Source: Bacillota bacterium
Lineage (GTDB): Bacteria; Bacillota; Clostridia; Acetivibrionales; DTU013
Direction: 5' to 3'
DNA: 64,000 bases
Assembly: GCA_023418915.1 (NCBI GenBank)
Contig: JAEZYU010000064.1
Location: forward strand, 62,001-126,000
Part shown: positions 50,982-59,512 of the stretch, one piece after another
Position numbering within the stretch: the first letter of the stretch is position 1
Layout: every line of letters begins with the position of its first letter
Made by a program: the position numbers and the translations under genes
The notes under the pieces: generated by a model
The model's database searches: none
The model's input: only the letters and a program-made list of their open reading frames with translations
What the model was told of the DNA's origin: nothing

Positions 50982-51833
50982 ATGAGCACACCACTTATAC
51001 TGGATGGAAAAACTCTGGCAAAGAGTATTGAGCAGGAACTGGCGGTCAGAGTGCAGAGAATAAAGGACAAAACCGGCACAACTCCTGTTCTGGCTACCAT
51101 AATAGTCGGTGATGATCCTGCATCTGTTACATATGTAAGAATGAAGGGCAATGCATGTAAAAGAGTCGGAATGGAGTCGCTCAAGGTCGAGTTGCCGGAA
51201 GGAACAACAACTCAGCAGCTGATTGAAAAAATTGAGGAACTGAACAGGGACGAGAATGTACACGGCATATTGCTGCAGCATCCAGTACCTGCAAACATCG
51301 ACGAAACAGCGTGCTTTAACAGCATCGACATATCAAAGGACGTGGATGGTGTAAACACAAATACGTTTGGAAGAATGACTATGCAGTTGGATTCTTTTAG
51401 ATGTGCAACTCCGTATTCTATCATGACGATACTAAAGCATTACAATATACAGATCGAGGGCAAAGAGGCAGTGGTAATCGGCCGAAGCCCGATACTCGGC
51501 AAGCCTGTGGCGATGATGCTGCTCAATGAAAATGCGACGGTCACCATTTGCCATTCCAGAACGAAGGATCTTCCCAGTATAGTCAAAAGAGCGGATATCG
51601 TTGTAGCTGCGGTCGGAAAGCCTAAATTCGTGAAGGCAGACTGGATCAAGGAAGGCTGCGTATTGGTCGATGCAGGTTATAATCCAGGTAATGTCGGTGA
51701 TATAGATTTGGAAAATGCGATCGCCAAGTGTTCAGCATATACACCGGTGCCAGGAGGAGTCGGACCGATGACGATCAACCGCTTGATTTACCAGACGGTG
51801 GAAGCGGCAGAGAAAAAATTCGGCATCGTGTAA
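50982..51833 (+). CDS. folD: methylenetetrahydrofolate dehydrogenase/cyclohydrolase
   Basis: Bifunctional one-carbon enzyme interconverting 5,10-methylene-, methenyl- and 10-formyl-THF. Seen: VGDDPASVTYVRMKGNACKR (catalytic Tyr and Lys), GILLQHPVPANID, the NADP loop VVIGRSPILGKPVAMML (near residue 166), and TPVPGGVGPMTINRLI. 283 residues, standard length. I chose ATG 50982 over TTG 50970, which overlaps the AAAGG site. Inserted between spoIIP and lepA, where many relatives have no gene. Confidence 0.95.
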   Translation: MSTPLILDGKTLAKSIEQELAVRVQRIKDKTGTTPVLATIIVGDDPASVTYVRMKGNACKRVGMESLKVELPEGTTTQQLIEKIEELNRDENVHGILLQHPVPANIDETACFNSIDISKDVDGVNTNTFGRMTMQLDSFRCATPYSIMTILKHYNIQIEGKEAVVIGRSPILGKPVAMMLLNENATVTICHSRTKDLPSIVKRADIVVAAVGKPKFVKADWIKEGCVLVDAGYNPGNVGDIDLENAIAKCSAYTPVPGGVGPMTINRLIYQTVEAAEKKFGIV

Positions 51834-51957
51834 AAAATGATTGACTTTTGGGTAATAGCAAGTAAATAATATGGACTATAGAACAGAATATATGCAGAGT
51901 TTAGTAAAACACAGAGTTTAGTAAAAGCGTATAAAAAACAGGATGAGGGATGAATAA

Positions 51958-52054
51958 GTTCAGAGAGTCAAAAGAACCGTCACCAAGGAGCAGCATGAGA
52001 CATGTATAGGTTCAGAGAGTCAAAAGAACCATCACCAAGGAGCAACATGAGACA
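51958..52054 (+). repeat. 52-nt-period tandem duplication of the lepA translation start
   Basis: A 45-bp unit (51958-52002) containing AAGGAG, the start ATG and the next two codons recurs at 52010-52054 with three or four changes. The upstream copy's ATG (51995) opens a four-codon frame, M-R-H-V, ending at TAG 52007-52009, in a different frame from lepA. Confidence 0.9.
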
Positions 52055-53846
52055 AGATAAAATAAGGAATTTTTGTATAATCGCACATATAGATCATGGC
52101 AAATCGACGCTGGCAGACCGGCTGATTCAAATGACAGGCGTACTGACGCAAAGAGAGATGCAGGAACAGGTGCTTGATAACATGGATATCGAGCGGGAGC
52201 GCGGCATTACGATAAAGGCGCAGGCCGTCAGAATGGTTTACAAGGCATATGACGGACAGGAGTACATCCTGAATCTTATCGACACCCCCGGTCATGTTGA
52301 CTTCAACTATGAAGTGTCAAGAAGTCTTGCAGCGTGTGAGGGAGCTGTGCTGGTTGTCGATGCATCGCAGGGTATTGAAGCGCAGACGCTGGCAAATGTT
52401 TATCTGGCGCTGGAGCATGACCTTGAGATATTACCGGTTGTCAACAAGATAGATCTGCCTAGCGCGCAGCCTGATCATGTCAAAAAGGAAATTGAAGATG
52501 TGATTGGTCTGGACTGCAGTGAAGCACCTGAGATATCAGCAAAAAACGGTATCAATACGGAGACTGTCCTGGAGCAGATAGTCAAACACATACCGTCGCC
52601 GAAGGGCGATGTTGATGGACCGTTGAAGGCGTTGGTATTTGATTCGTTATATGACAGCTACAAGGGAGTCATCATACATGTCAGAGTTAAGGAAGGCACT
52701 GTAAAGCCGGGTGACACCATACGTATGATGTATACCAAAAAGGAATTTATCGTAACGGAAGTGGGCTATTTCAGACCTGGCAAGTATGTGCCTTGTGATG
52801 GGCTGCTGGCAGGGGATGTAGGTTATATTGCAGCAAGCATAAAAAACGTCAGGGATACAAGGATAGGTGATACTGTCACGCTGGCAGACAGACCGGCAGT
52901 AGAACCTCTTCCTGGTTATAAGAAGGTTCAGTCCATGGTTTTCTGCGGAATATATCCGGCTGATGGAGCAAAGTACAATGACCTCAGAGATGCGCTCGAG
53001 AAGCTTCAGTTGAATGATGCGGCGCTCACCTTTGAGCCTGAGACATCGGTTGCATTGGGATTTGGTTTTAGATGCGGATTTTTGGGACTGCTGCATATGG
53101 AGGTCATACAGGAGCGTCTTGAGAGGGAATATGATCTGGATCTGGTCACTACTGCGCCGAGTGTTATTTACAGGATAACCATGACGGACGGACAGGTCAT
53201 GAATATCGATAACCCCACGAATCTGCCGCCTGTTACTACCATCGAGAGGATGGAGGAGCCGATTGTAAAGGCTACCATTATGACGCCCGAGGAGTATGTG
53301 GGCAGCATAATGGAGCTTTCGCAGGAACGAAGAGGAGTATACAAGGATATGTCGTACCTGGACGAAAACAGGGTGATCATAACATATGAACTGCCTCTAA
53401 ATGAAATAATTTATGACTTTTTCGACGCTCTGAAGTCGAGGACCAAGGGATATGCTTCCTTTGACTATGAACTTATTGGATATAAGGACTCAGATCTGGT
53501 GAAGCTGGATATATTGCTCAATGGTGAGGTGGTTGATGCCTTATCGTTCATCGTCCATTCTGAGAAATCTTACGCAAGAGGGCGCAGAATTGCCGAGAAG
53601 CTAAAAGATTCCATTCCTAGGCAGCAGTTTGAGATACCAATACAGGCATGCATCGGCGGCAAGATCATTGCCAGGGAAACTGTAAGGGCGTACAGGAAGG
53701 ACGTATTGGCCAAGTGTTACGGCGGTGATATCACAAGAAAGAAGAAGCTGCTGGAGAAGCAGAAGGAAGGTAAGAAGCGCATGCGGCAGGTTGGATCGGT
53801 AGAGGTGCCGCAGGAAGCTTTCATGAGCGTACTGAAGCTGGACTGA
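52047..53846 (+). CDS. lepA: elongation factor 4 (LepA)
   Basis: Translational GTPase acting on stalled or mistranslocated ribosomes and in initiation. G1 CIIAHIDHGKSTLADRLIQM, switch regions with ERERGITIKAQAVRM, G3 LIDTPGHVDFNYEVSRSL, G4 VNKIDLPSA and EISAKNG, then the LepA-specific C-terminal domain ending KEGKKRMRQVGSVEVPQEAF. ATG 52047 (AAGGAG 5 nt upstream) gives 599 residues, the usual length; the 15 preceding in-frame codons come from the duplicated start region. Followed by a repetitive spacer and hemW. Confidence 0.96.
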   Translation: MRQDKIRNFCIIAHIDHGKSTLADRLIQMTGVLTQREMQEQVLDNMDIERERGITIKAQAVRMVYKAYDGQEYILNLIDTPGHVDFNYEVSRSLAACEGAVLVVDASQGIEAQTLANVYLALEHDLEILPVVNKIDLPSAQPDHVKKEIEDVIGLDCSEAPEISAKNGINTETVLEQIVKHIPSPKGDVDGPLKALVFDSLYDSYKGVIIHVRVKEGTVKPGDTIRMMYTKKEFIVTEVGYFRPGKYVPCDGLLAGDVGYIAASIKNVRDTRIGDTVTLADRPAVEPLPGYKKVQSMVFCGIYPADGAKYNDLRDALEKLQLNDAALTFEPETSVALGFGFRCGFLGLLHMEVIQERLEREYDLDLVTTAPSVIYRITMTDGQVMNIDNPTNLPPVTTIERMEEPIVKATIMTPEEYVGSIMELSQERRGVYKDMSYLDENRVIITYELPLNEIIYDFFDALKSRTKGYASFDYELIGYKDSDLVKLDILLNGEVVDALSFIVHSEKSYARGRRIAEKLKDSIPRQQFEIPIQACIGGKIIARETVRAYRKDVLAKCYGGDITRKKKLLEKQKEGKKRMRQVGSVEVPQEAFMSVLKLD

Positions 53847-53851
53847 GGTAT

Positions 53852-53985
53852 GGCGCAGGTGTGGCGCAGGTATGAGGACGGAGAGCGCAGGTATGGCACA
53901 GATGTGAGGACGGAGAGTGTGCTGACAGTGGGCGCAGGTGTGGCGCAGGTATGAGGACGGAGAGCGCAGGCATGGCGCAGGTAAA
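53852..53985 (+). repeat. imperfect direct repeats between lepA and hemW
   Basis: Units rich in GGCGCAGGTRTG and GAGGACGGAGAGCGCAGG recur with a 79-nt offset (from 53852 and again from 53931) and as shorter copies between. Noncoding; starts 6 nt after the lepA stop. Confidence 0.85.
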
Positions 53986-54048
53986 GCATGTGTTGACAGC
54001 AGATGTGATGTTCAGGCAATGCGTATATAAATATGTAGCGGTGATCAT

Positions 54049-55296
54049 ATGGACAACAATAAAAGCATAGGTGTATATATTCACGTACCCTTTTGCAAAT
54101 CAAAATGTTACTATTGCGACTTCAATTCTTACTCCGGCAGGGAATATCTTGCCGGTTCTTATTTTAATGCACTTTTTAACGAGATTGAAATCAGAGGCAA
54201 GTTTACAGAAGATCGATGCATAAGCTCTGTTTTCATAGGCGGCGGCACTCCGTCGCTGGTCGTTCCGGGATATATAAGTAGTTTGCTGGATGTTTGCTCA
54301 AAGTATATGCGGTTGGACAAAAATGCTGAAATAAGCATGGAAAGCAATCCTGGCACACTGACATATGACAGACTGAAGGCTTACAGGGCTGCCGGAGTCA
54401 ATCGCTTGAGCATTGGATTGCAGGCATGGCAGGATAGGCTTCTAAAAATCATCGGAAGGATCCACGACAGGCGGCAGTTTATAGATAATCTGGATGCATC
54501 TGTGAGGGCGGGTTTTGACAATATTAATGCGGATCTTATGTTCGGTCTGCCGCAACAGACCATGGAGGATTGGGCAGAGACTATCGATGAGATTGCGAAA
54601 CCCGGACCGATAAAGCATATTTCCTGTTACAGCTTAAAAATTGAGAAGGGGACGGTCTTTGGAGAAAGACTTGAGGCCGGGACACTGCAGTTGACTGATG
54701 ATGAGCTTGACCGGCAGATGTATCATTATGCTGTTGAAAAACTGGCGGACAGAGGTTTAAAGCAATATGAGATATCCAATTTTGCTATGCCGGGATATGA
54801 GTGCAGGCATAATTTGATATATTGGAGGGCAAGAGAGTACGTCGGTTTTGGAGCTGGCTCCCATTCTTTTTTGGACTCTGTGCGCTATAATAATACAGTT
54901 GGCATTGAAGAGTATATCAAGGCTGTTGATCATATCTGCCCAGGGGCGTATAATCCACCCGGTATGGGCAATGGTGCAGAAGGTGTCGGCGGACATGGAG
55001 AAGGTAAAGTACCTAACCTCACCCTACATGAAAACTTCGAAGTGATCGGCCGAAATGAAGCCATGTCTGAATATATGATACTCGGTTTGCGGCTTAATGA
55101 AGGCATAGATTCAGCTGAGTTCGAAGAACGGTTTGGAGAGAAGCTGGAGAATGTATATGGACGAAATCTTGACAAGCTCGTTGATAAAGGGCTTATTGCA
55201 GCAGACAGATCCGATCTGCCGGGCAGGGGGGTGAAATACAGTCTTACCGCCCTTGGATCTGATATTGCAAACAGTGTATTCATTGAGTTCATTTGA
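54049..55296 (+). CDS. hemW: HemW, radical SAM heme chaperone
   Basis: HemN-like radical SAM protein that binds heme rather than acting as coproporphyrinogen oxidase. Cluster motif CKSKCYYC (Cys16, 20, 23), FIGGGTPSLV, SMESNPGTLTYDRL, NRLSIGLQAWQDRLL and YEISNFAMPGYECRHNLIYW. The C-terminal domain has an unusual Gly-rich insertion, PPGMGNGAEGVGGHGEGK, near residues 303-320, before TLHENFEVIGR. 415 residues, slightly long because of it. The ribosome binding site is weak (GCGGTG). Neighbours lepA and hrcA match the conserved Bacillota order. Confidence 0.94.
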   Translation: MDNNKSIGVYIHVPFCKSKCYYCDFNSYSGREYLAGSYFNALFNEIEIRGKFTEDRCISSVFIGGGTPSLVVPGYISSLLDVCSKYMRLDKNAEISMESNPGTLTYDRLKAYRAAGVNRLSIGLQAWQDRLLKIIGRIHDRRQFIDNLDASVRAGFDNINADLMFGLPQQTMEDWAETIDEIAKPGPIKHISCYSLKIEKGTVFGERLEAGTLQLTDDELDRQMYHYAVEKLADRGLKQYEISNFAMPGYECRHNLIYWRAREYVGFGAGSHSFLDSVRYNNTVGIEEYIKAVDHICPGAYNPPGMGNGAEGVGGHGEGKVPNLTLHENFEVIGRNEAMSEYMILGLRLNEGIDSAEFEERFGEKLENVYGRNLDKLVDKGLIAADRSDLPGRGVKYSLTALGSDIANSVFIEFI

Positions 55297-55308
55297 AGCA
55301 AATTAATC

Positions 55309-55337
55309 TTGACAAAAAAATTCCATGGTGGTATTTT
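55309..55337 (+). promoter_or_regulatory. sigma-A promoter of the hrcA heat-shock operon
   Basis: TTGACA (55309-55314), 17-nt spacer, TATTTT (55332-55337). Predicted start near 55344, immediately before the CIRCE operator. Confidence 0.75.
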
Positions 55338-55346
55338 TATTGTAGA

Positions 55347-55373
55347 TTAGCACTCGTTGACTTGGAGTGCTAA
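55347..55373 (+). promoter_or_regulatory. CIRCE operator (HrcA binding site)
   Basis: Perfect consensus inverted repeat: TTAGCACTC (55347-55355), 9-nt spacer, GAGTGCTAA (55365-55373). It overlaps the transcription start of hrcA-grpE-dnaK-dnaJ, so HrcA bound here blocks the operon in the absence of heat stress. Confidence 0.97.
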
Positions 55374-55458
55374 CAAACAAAACAGAAAGCTTTTCGTATA
55401 TAATAAGGTAAACGTGATGGTTTTATTATGATGGTTATATAATTAAGAGGTGTATGAG

Positions 55459-56511
55459 ATGATAATGGATGATAGAAAAAAGAGGATCCTGCAGGCCATC
55501 ATCGATGATTACATTGATACGGCCGAACCTATCGGCTCGAGAACGATAGCAAGAAAGCATGAACTTGGGCTGAGCTCGGCTACGATCAGAAATGAGATGG
55601 CGGACCTTGAGGAAATGGGTTATCTTGCACAGCCTCACACTTCCGCCGGCCGTGTTCCTTCCGACAAGGGCTATAGATTGTACGTTGACAAGCTTATGCC
55701 GGTGCATGATCTGAGAATGGAAGAGATAGAAAGAATAAAAACTGCAATGGAAATGCGCATAAATGAGCTTAGTCAGCTGCTCAGACAGGCTTCCGCAGTT
55801 TTATCGCATTTTACTAAATATACATCCATGGCAGTGACGCCTCAGCTGAAAAGCAGCACGATAAAGGCGATACAGGTGGTGCCGATAGAGGCCGGAAAAG
55901 CATTGGTGATCGTAGTTAACAATGCCGGCATCGTCTGTAATAAGCTGGTAAAGATATCCGAGCAAGTGAGACCGGAAGTGCTCATTCAAATATCGAACAT
56001 GCTCAATGAAAAATTATCCGGTCTTACAATAGAGCAGGTGGACATGAAGCAAGCAGTAAATCTTGAAAGGGAAATAGGTGTTCCCGGAGAGATCCTCATG
56101 CCAATACTGAACGGTGCTGCAGATTGCATAGAAAAAATGGATGATCAGGAAATGTATGTGGAAGGCACCACAAACATACTGAGCCATCCTGAGTTCAAGG
56201 ATGTTGTCAAGGCAAGGGAGTTCATGAACATGCTCGATGAAAAGACTTCGTTGTGCAGGGCATTGTTCAATGCAATAAAGCTGGACGGCATTACAATCAG
56301 GATCGGATCGGAAAATGACCTGACAGGTATAAGGGACTGCAGCCTTATCACGGTTAACTATAATATAGCTGATACACTGATTGGCACAATCGGTATCATT
56401 GGACCGACAAGGATGGAGTATCCGAAGGTCATTTCGTCTATGAGGTATGTTCAGATGCTGGTAAGTGATGAAATAAACAGGCTGCTGGGACAGGATCTGG
56501 GAGATGGATAG
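55459..56511 (+). CDS. hrcA: heat-inducible transcription repressor HrcA
   Basis: Winged-helix repressor that binds CIRCE. N-terminal DDRKKRILQAIIDDYIDTAE and GSRTIARKHELGLSSATIRN form the DNA-binding domain, with GRVPSDKGYRLYVD after it; a GAF-like and inserted dimerisation domain follow. 350 residues, usual length. ATG 55459 is about 6 nt behind TAAGAGGTG, so the GTG at 55450 and the later ATG 55465 are less likely. First gene of the operon and autoregulated through the perfect CIRCE site upstream. Confidence 0.96.
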   Translation: MIMDDRKKRILQAIIDDYIDTAEPIGSRTIARKHELGLSSATIRNEMADLEEMGYLAQPHTSAGRVPSDKGYRLYVDKLMPVHDLRMEEIERIKTAMEMRINELSQLLRQASAVLSHFTKYTSMAVTPQLKSSTIKAIQVVPIEAGKALVIVVNNAGIVCNKLVKISEQVRPEVLIQISNMLNEKLSGLTIEQVDMKQAVNLEREIGVPGEILMPILNGAADCIEKMDDQEMYVEGTTNILSHPEFKDVVKAREFMNMLDEKTSLCRALFNAIKLDGITIRIGSENDLTGIRDCSLITVNYNIADTLIGTIGIIGPTRMEYPKVISSMRYVQMLVSDEINRLLGQDLGDG

Positions 56512-56530
56512 AGGCGCTGACGATGTGCGT

Positions 56531-56630
56531 GTATCCCGGCAAGCCCGAGGAATCCGGCAGGCCCGAGGAATCCGGCAGGCCCGAGGAATCCAGCAGGCCC
56601 GAGGAATCCGGTAAGCCTGTGTATCCCGAT
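56531..56630 (+). repeat. 18-bp tandem repeat between hrcA and grpE
   Basis: Four units near CCCGAGGAATCCGGCAGG start at 56544, 56562, 56580 and 56598, flanked on both sides by TGTATCCCG-like sequence. No unique spacers, so this is not a CRISPR array. Confidence 0.92.
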
Positions 56631-56664
56631 ATGGGAAATATTATTCAAAGGATGATAAGTAAAA

Positions 56665-57336
56665 ATGAGTGAAAAGAATCGGCACAAGCATGCAGAAGCA
56701 TGTAATGCTGAAAATCCAAACGAAATCGATACAGACTTCGCAACTGACAACGGGACATCATCAAAGGAGAAGCAGAAAAGGGGTATCGATGACGTTAAAA
56801 CGGAAAATGAAGACGCAAAGGAACAAAACAGTTCTGACTTAAGTGGTACAGAAATGAAAGCTCTGAAGGATGAGCTGGATGGTGTCAGAAAAGAACTGAC
56901 TGAAACAACAAGCAGGTGCAGCGAGTATCTGGATAAGCTGCAAAGAACGGTTGCTGAATTCGACAATTTTAAGAAGAGGTCTGTAAAGGAAAAGGAAGCT
57001 TTATATATCGATGCCGTGTGTGATGTCGTCAGTGCATTTCTGCCTGTCATAGACAATGTGGAAAGAGCGCTGAAGGCAATATCTGAGGACAGCACTGCGC
57101 AGACGCTGAAGGATGGCGTTGAGATGGTCTTCAAGCAGTTCGGCGATGCGCTGAAAAATATTGGAGTCGAGGAGATCAAGGCATTGAACGAACCCTTCGA
57201 CCCAATGCTCCATAATGCAGTCATGCATGTGGAGGATGAAGCTCTTGGCCACAGTATAGTGACGGAGGAATTCCAGAAGGGCTATATTTATAAAGACAAG
57301 GTGATCCGTTACAGTATGGTGAAGGTAGCTAACTGA
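56665..57336 (+). CDS. grpE: nucleotide exchange factor GrpE
   Basis: DnaK cochaperone that releases ADP. A charged, low-complexity N-terminus (about 75 residues) leads into the long coiled-coil helix (ALKDELDGVRKELTETTSRC, then YLDKLQRTVAEFDNFKKRSV) and the beta domain with FDPMLHNAVMHVEDEALGHS and VTEEFQKGYIYKDKVIRYSM, which contain the GrpE signature. 223 residues. The site AAGGATG is 11 nt before ATG. Second gene of the HrcA-controlled operon. Confidence 0.95.
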   Translation: MSEKNRHKHAEACNAENPNEIDTDFATDNGTSSKEKQKRGIDDVKTENEDAKEQNSSDLSGTEMKALKDELDGVRKELTETTSRCSEYLDKLQRTVAEFDNFKKRSVKEKEALYIDAVCDVVSAFLPVIDNVERALKAISEDSTAQTLKDGVEMVFKQFGDALKNIGVEEIKALNEPFDPMLHNAVMHVEDEALGHSIVTEEFQKGYIYKDKVIRYSMVKVAN

Positions 57337-57402
57337 GTATGGTCATGGTTAACTGAGTACGAATACTAAATCAATTTAAATACAACATTCAGGAGGTACA
57401 TT

Positions 57403-59280
57403 ATGGCAAAAGTAATAGGTATAGATTTGGGTACAACAAATTCATGCGTGGCCGTCATGGAAGGCGGAGAACCGGTTGTAATACCGAATCCCGAAGGCAA
57501 CAGGACTACACCGTCCGTGGTAGCATTCTCAAAAACAGGTGAAAGGCTTGTCGGCCAGGTCGCCAAAAGACAGGCAATAACCAACCCTGAAAGGACAGTC
57601 ATATCGATAAAAAGAGATATGGGTACCGACAAGAAAATCAAAATAGATGACAAGAGCTATACTCCACAGGAGATTTCCGCAATGGTGCTTCAGAAAATGA
57701 AGGCAGATGCGGAAGCTTATCTGGGCGAGACGGTCTCACAGGCTGTTATCACTGTCCCGGCATATTTCAGCGATTCGCAGAGACAGGCCACTAAGGATGC
57801 GGGCAAGATTGCAGGGCTTGAGGTCCTGAGGATCATAAACGAGCCTACGGCAGCAGCTCTCGCATATGGTCTGGACAAAGAGCACGATCAGAAGATCCTT
57901 GTATTCGACCTTGGAGGAGGAACATTCGACGTATCCATCCTCGAGATAGGCGACGGTGTCTTCGAAGTGCTGGCAACACATGGAAACAACAAGCTCGGCG
58001 GAGACGACTTCGACCAGAGGGTTATGGATTATCTTGCAGACACATTCAAGAGAGAAAACGGAATAGATCTCAGAAATGACAAAATGGCGATGCAGCGTTT
58101 GAAGGAAGCGGCAGAAAAAGCAAAAATAGAGCTTTCAGGTGTTACGACCTCCAATATCAACCTGCCGTTTATCACAGCTGATGCGTCAGGTCCGAAGCAT
58201 CTGGATGTCACGCTTACAAGAGCGAAGTTTGACGAATTGACTGCCGACCTGGTCGAAAAGACAATGGGTCCGACAAGACAGGCAATGCAGGATGCCGGCT
58301 TGACTCCGGAAAAGGTAGATAAGATACTGCTTGTTGGCGGATCCACCAGAATACCGGCTGTTCAGGAGGCAGTGAAGAAATACCTCAGCAAGGACCCATT
58401 CAAGGGAATCAACCCTGATGAATGCGTCGCTATCGGTGCGGCCATTCAGGCTGGCGTCCTGACAGGTGAGGTCAAGGATCTGCTGCTGCTCGATGTAACA
58501 CCGCTTTCACTGGGTATCGAGACTCTTGGTGGTGTGTTTACCAAGCTTATTGAAAGGAATACTACGATCCCTTCTAAGAAGAGCCAGATATTCTCGACTG
58601 CAGCAGACGGACAGACGAGCGTCGAGGTTCATGTGCTCCAGGGCGAGAGGGAGATGGCGGCATACAACAAGACTCTCGGAAGGTTCCAGCTGACAGGTAT
58701 TCCGCCGGCACCAAGAGGCGTTCCTCAGATAGAGGTCACCTTCGATATCGATGCCAACGGTATCGTTCATGTATCAGCTAAGGATCTGGGTACCGGTAAC
58801 GAACAGAACGTGACGATTACGGCTTCGACCAATCTGACTGATGCTGATATTGATAAGGCTGTAAAGGAAGCAGAAAAATTTGCCGCTGATGACAAAAAGC
58901 GCAAGGAAGAGATAGAAGTAAGAAATAATGCTGATTCCATGGTGTATCAGTCTGAAAAGACATTAAAGGATCTCGGAGACAAGCTGAGTGACGATGACAA
59001 GGCTAAGATCGAAGCGGAGATCAATAATGTCAAGGAAGCGCTGAAGGGCACGGATACGGAAAGCATCAAAGCAGCAACAGAGGCTCTGTCGAAGGCATTC
59101 TATGACATATCATCGAAGATATACCAGCAGAATCCCGGAGCAGCAGGCGGACCGAACCCCGGAGCAGACTTCGGCGGCGGTGAAGGCGACTTTGGCGGCG
59201 GGCAGGAGCAGGGCCCAGGCGCAGGACAGGACAATGTTTATGATGCCGATTACAAGGTCGTAGACGATGACAAGAAATAA
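57403..59280 (+). CDS. dnaK: chaperone protein DnaK (Hsp70)
   Basis: ATP-dependent folding chaperone. The nucleotide-binding domain starts with GIDLGTTNSCVAVMEGGEP, then VITVPAYFSDSQRQATKDAG, IFDLGGG-type LVFDLGGGTFDVSILE and VGGSTRIPAVQEAV; the substrate-binding domain begins after LLLLDVTPLSLGIETLGGVF. The helical lid is followed by a Gly-rich tail with acidic end VYDADYKVVDDDKK. 625 residues. AGGAGG ribosome binding site. Downstream, a possible extra promoter and a hairpin separate dnaJ, so levels of the two may differ. Confidence 0.98.
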   Translation: MAKVIGIDLGTTNSCVAVMEGGEPVVIPNPEGNRTTPSVVAFSKTGERLVGQVAKRQAITNPERTVISIKRDMGTDKKIKIDDKSYTPQEISAMVLQKMKADAEAYLGETVSQAVITVPAYFSDSQRQATKDAGKIAGLEVLRIINEPTAAALAYGLDKEHDQKILVFDLGGGTFDVSILEIGDGVFEVLATHGNNKLGGDDFDQRVMDYLADTFKRENGIDLRNDKMAMQRLKEAAEKAKIELSGVTTSNINLPFITADASGPKHLDVTLTRAKFDELTADLVEKTMGPTRQAMQDAGLTPEKVDKILLVGGSTRIPAVQEAVKKYLSKDPFKGINPDECVAIGAAIQAGVLTGEVKDLLLLDVTPLSLGIETLGGVFTKLIERNTTIPSKKSQIFSTAADGQTSVEVHVLQGEREMAAYNKTLGRFQLTGIPPAPRGVPQIEVTFDIDANGIVHVSAKDLGTGNEQNVTITASTNLTDADIDKAVKEAEKFAADDKKRKEEIEVRNNADSMVYQSEKTLKDLGDKLSDDDKAKIEAEINNVKEALKGTDTESIKAATEALSKAFYDISSKIYQQNPGAAGGPNPGADFGGGEGDFGGGQEQGPGAGQDNVYDADYKVVDDDKK

Positions 59281-59387
59281 CAGGCGATGTATGTCCTTCG
59301 CCTTGTTGAAACGCACAGAGGTATGAAAATTTTTCTACAGACAAAAAATTTCTTTGAACGATGCGTTATAACAAGTATAAAAAAGGA

Positions 59388-59417
59388 TTGCACAAATCAC
59401 TAAAAAAAAGATATAAT
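59388..59417 (+). promoter_or_regulatory. possible internal promoter before dnaJ
   Basis: Perfect TATAAT (59412-59417) with a weak -35, TTGCAC (59388-59393), at 18 nt. No CIRCE site nearby, so dnaJ-prmA-rsmE could have some heat-independent expression. Confidence 0.4.
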
Positions 59418-59438
59418 ATGCTGATGTAGTCATATGAA

Positions 59439-59473
59439 CCAAAAAGGGGACAGCTTAAAATGTCCCCTTTTGG
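59439..59473 (+). terminator. strong hairpin between dnaK and dnaJ
   Basis: Stem CCAAAA-GGGGACA/TGTCCCC-TTTTGG (arms 59439-59452 and 59461-59473, one bulged A) with an 8-nt loop. The T run is part of the stem, so termination would be partial. It could also be a processing or stability element that sets the dnaK:dnaJ ratio. Confidence 0.6.
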
Positions 59474-59512
59474 ATGATTGTTTTAGTATGCTGTGATAGG
59501 AGTTGTTAAATA

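Noticed and set aside
56531..56630. Four 18-bp direct repeats as a CRISPR array
   Set aside because: Units abut without unique spacers and no cas gene is in the window.
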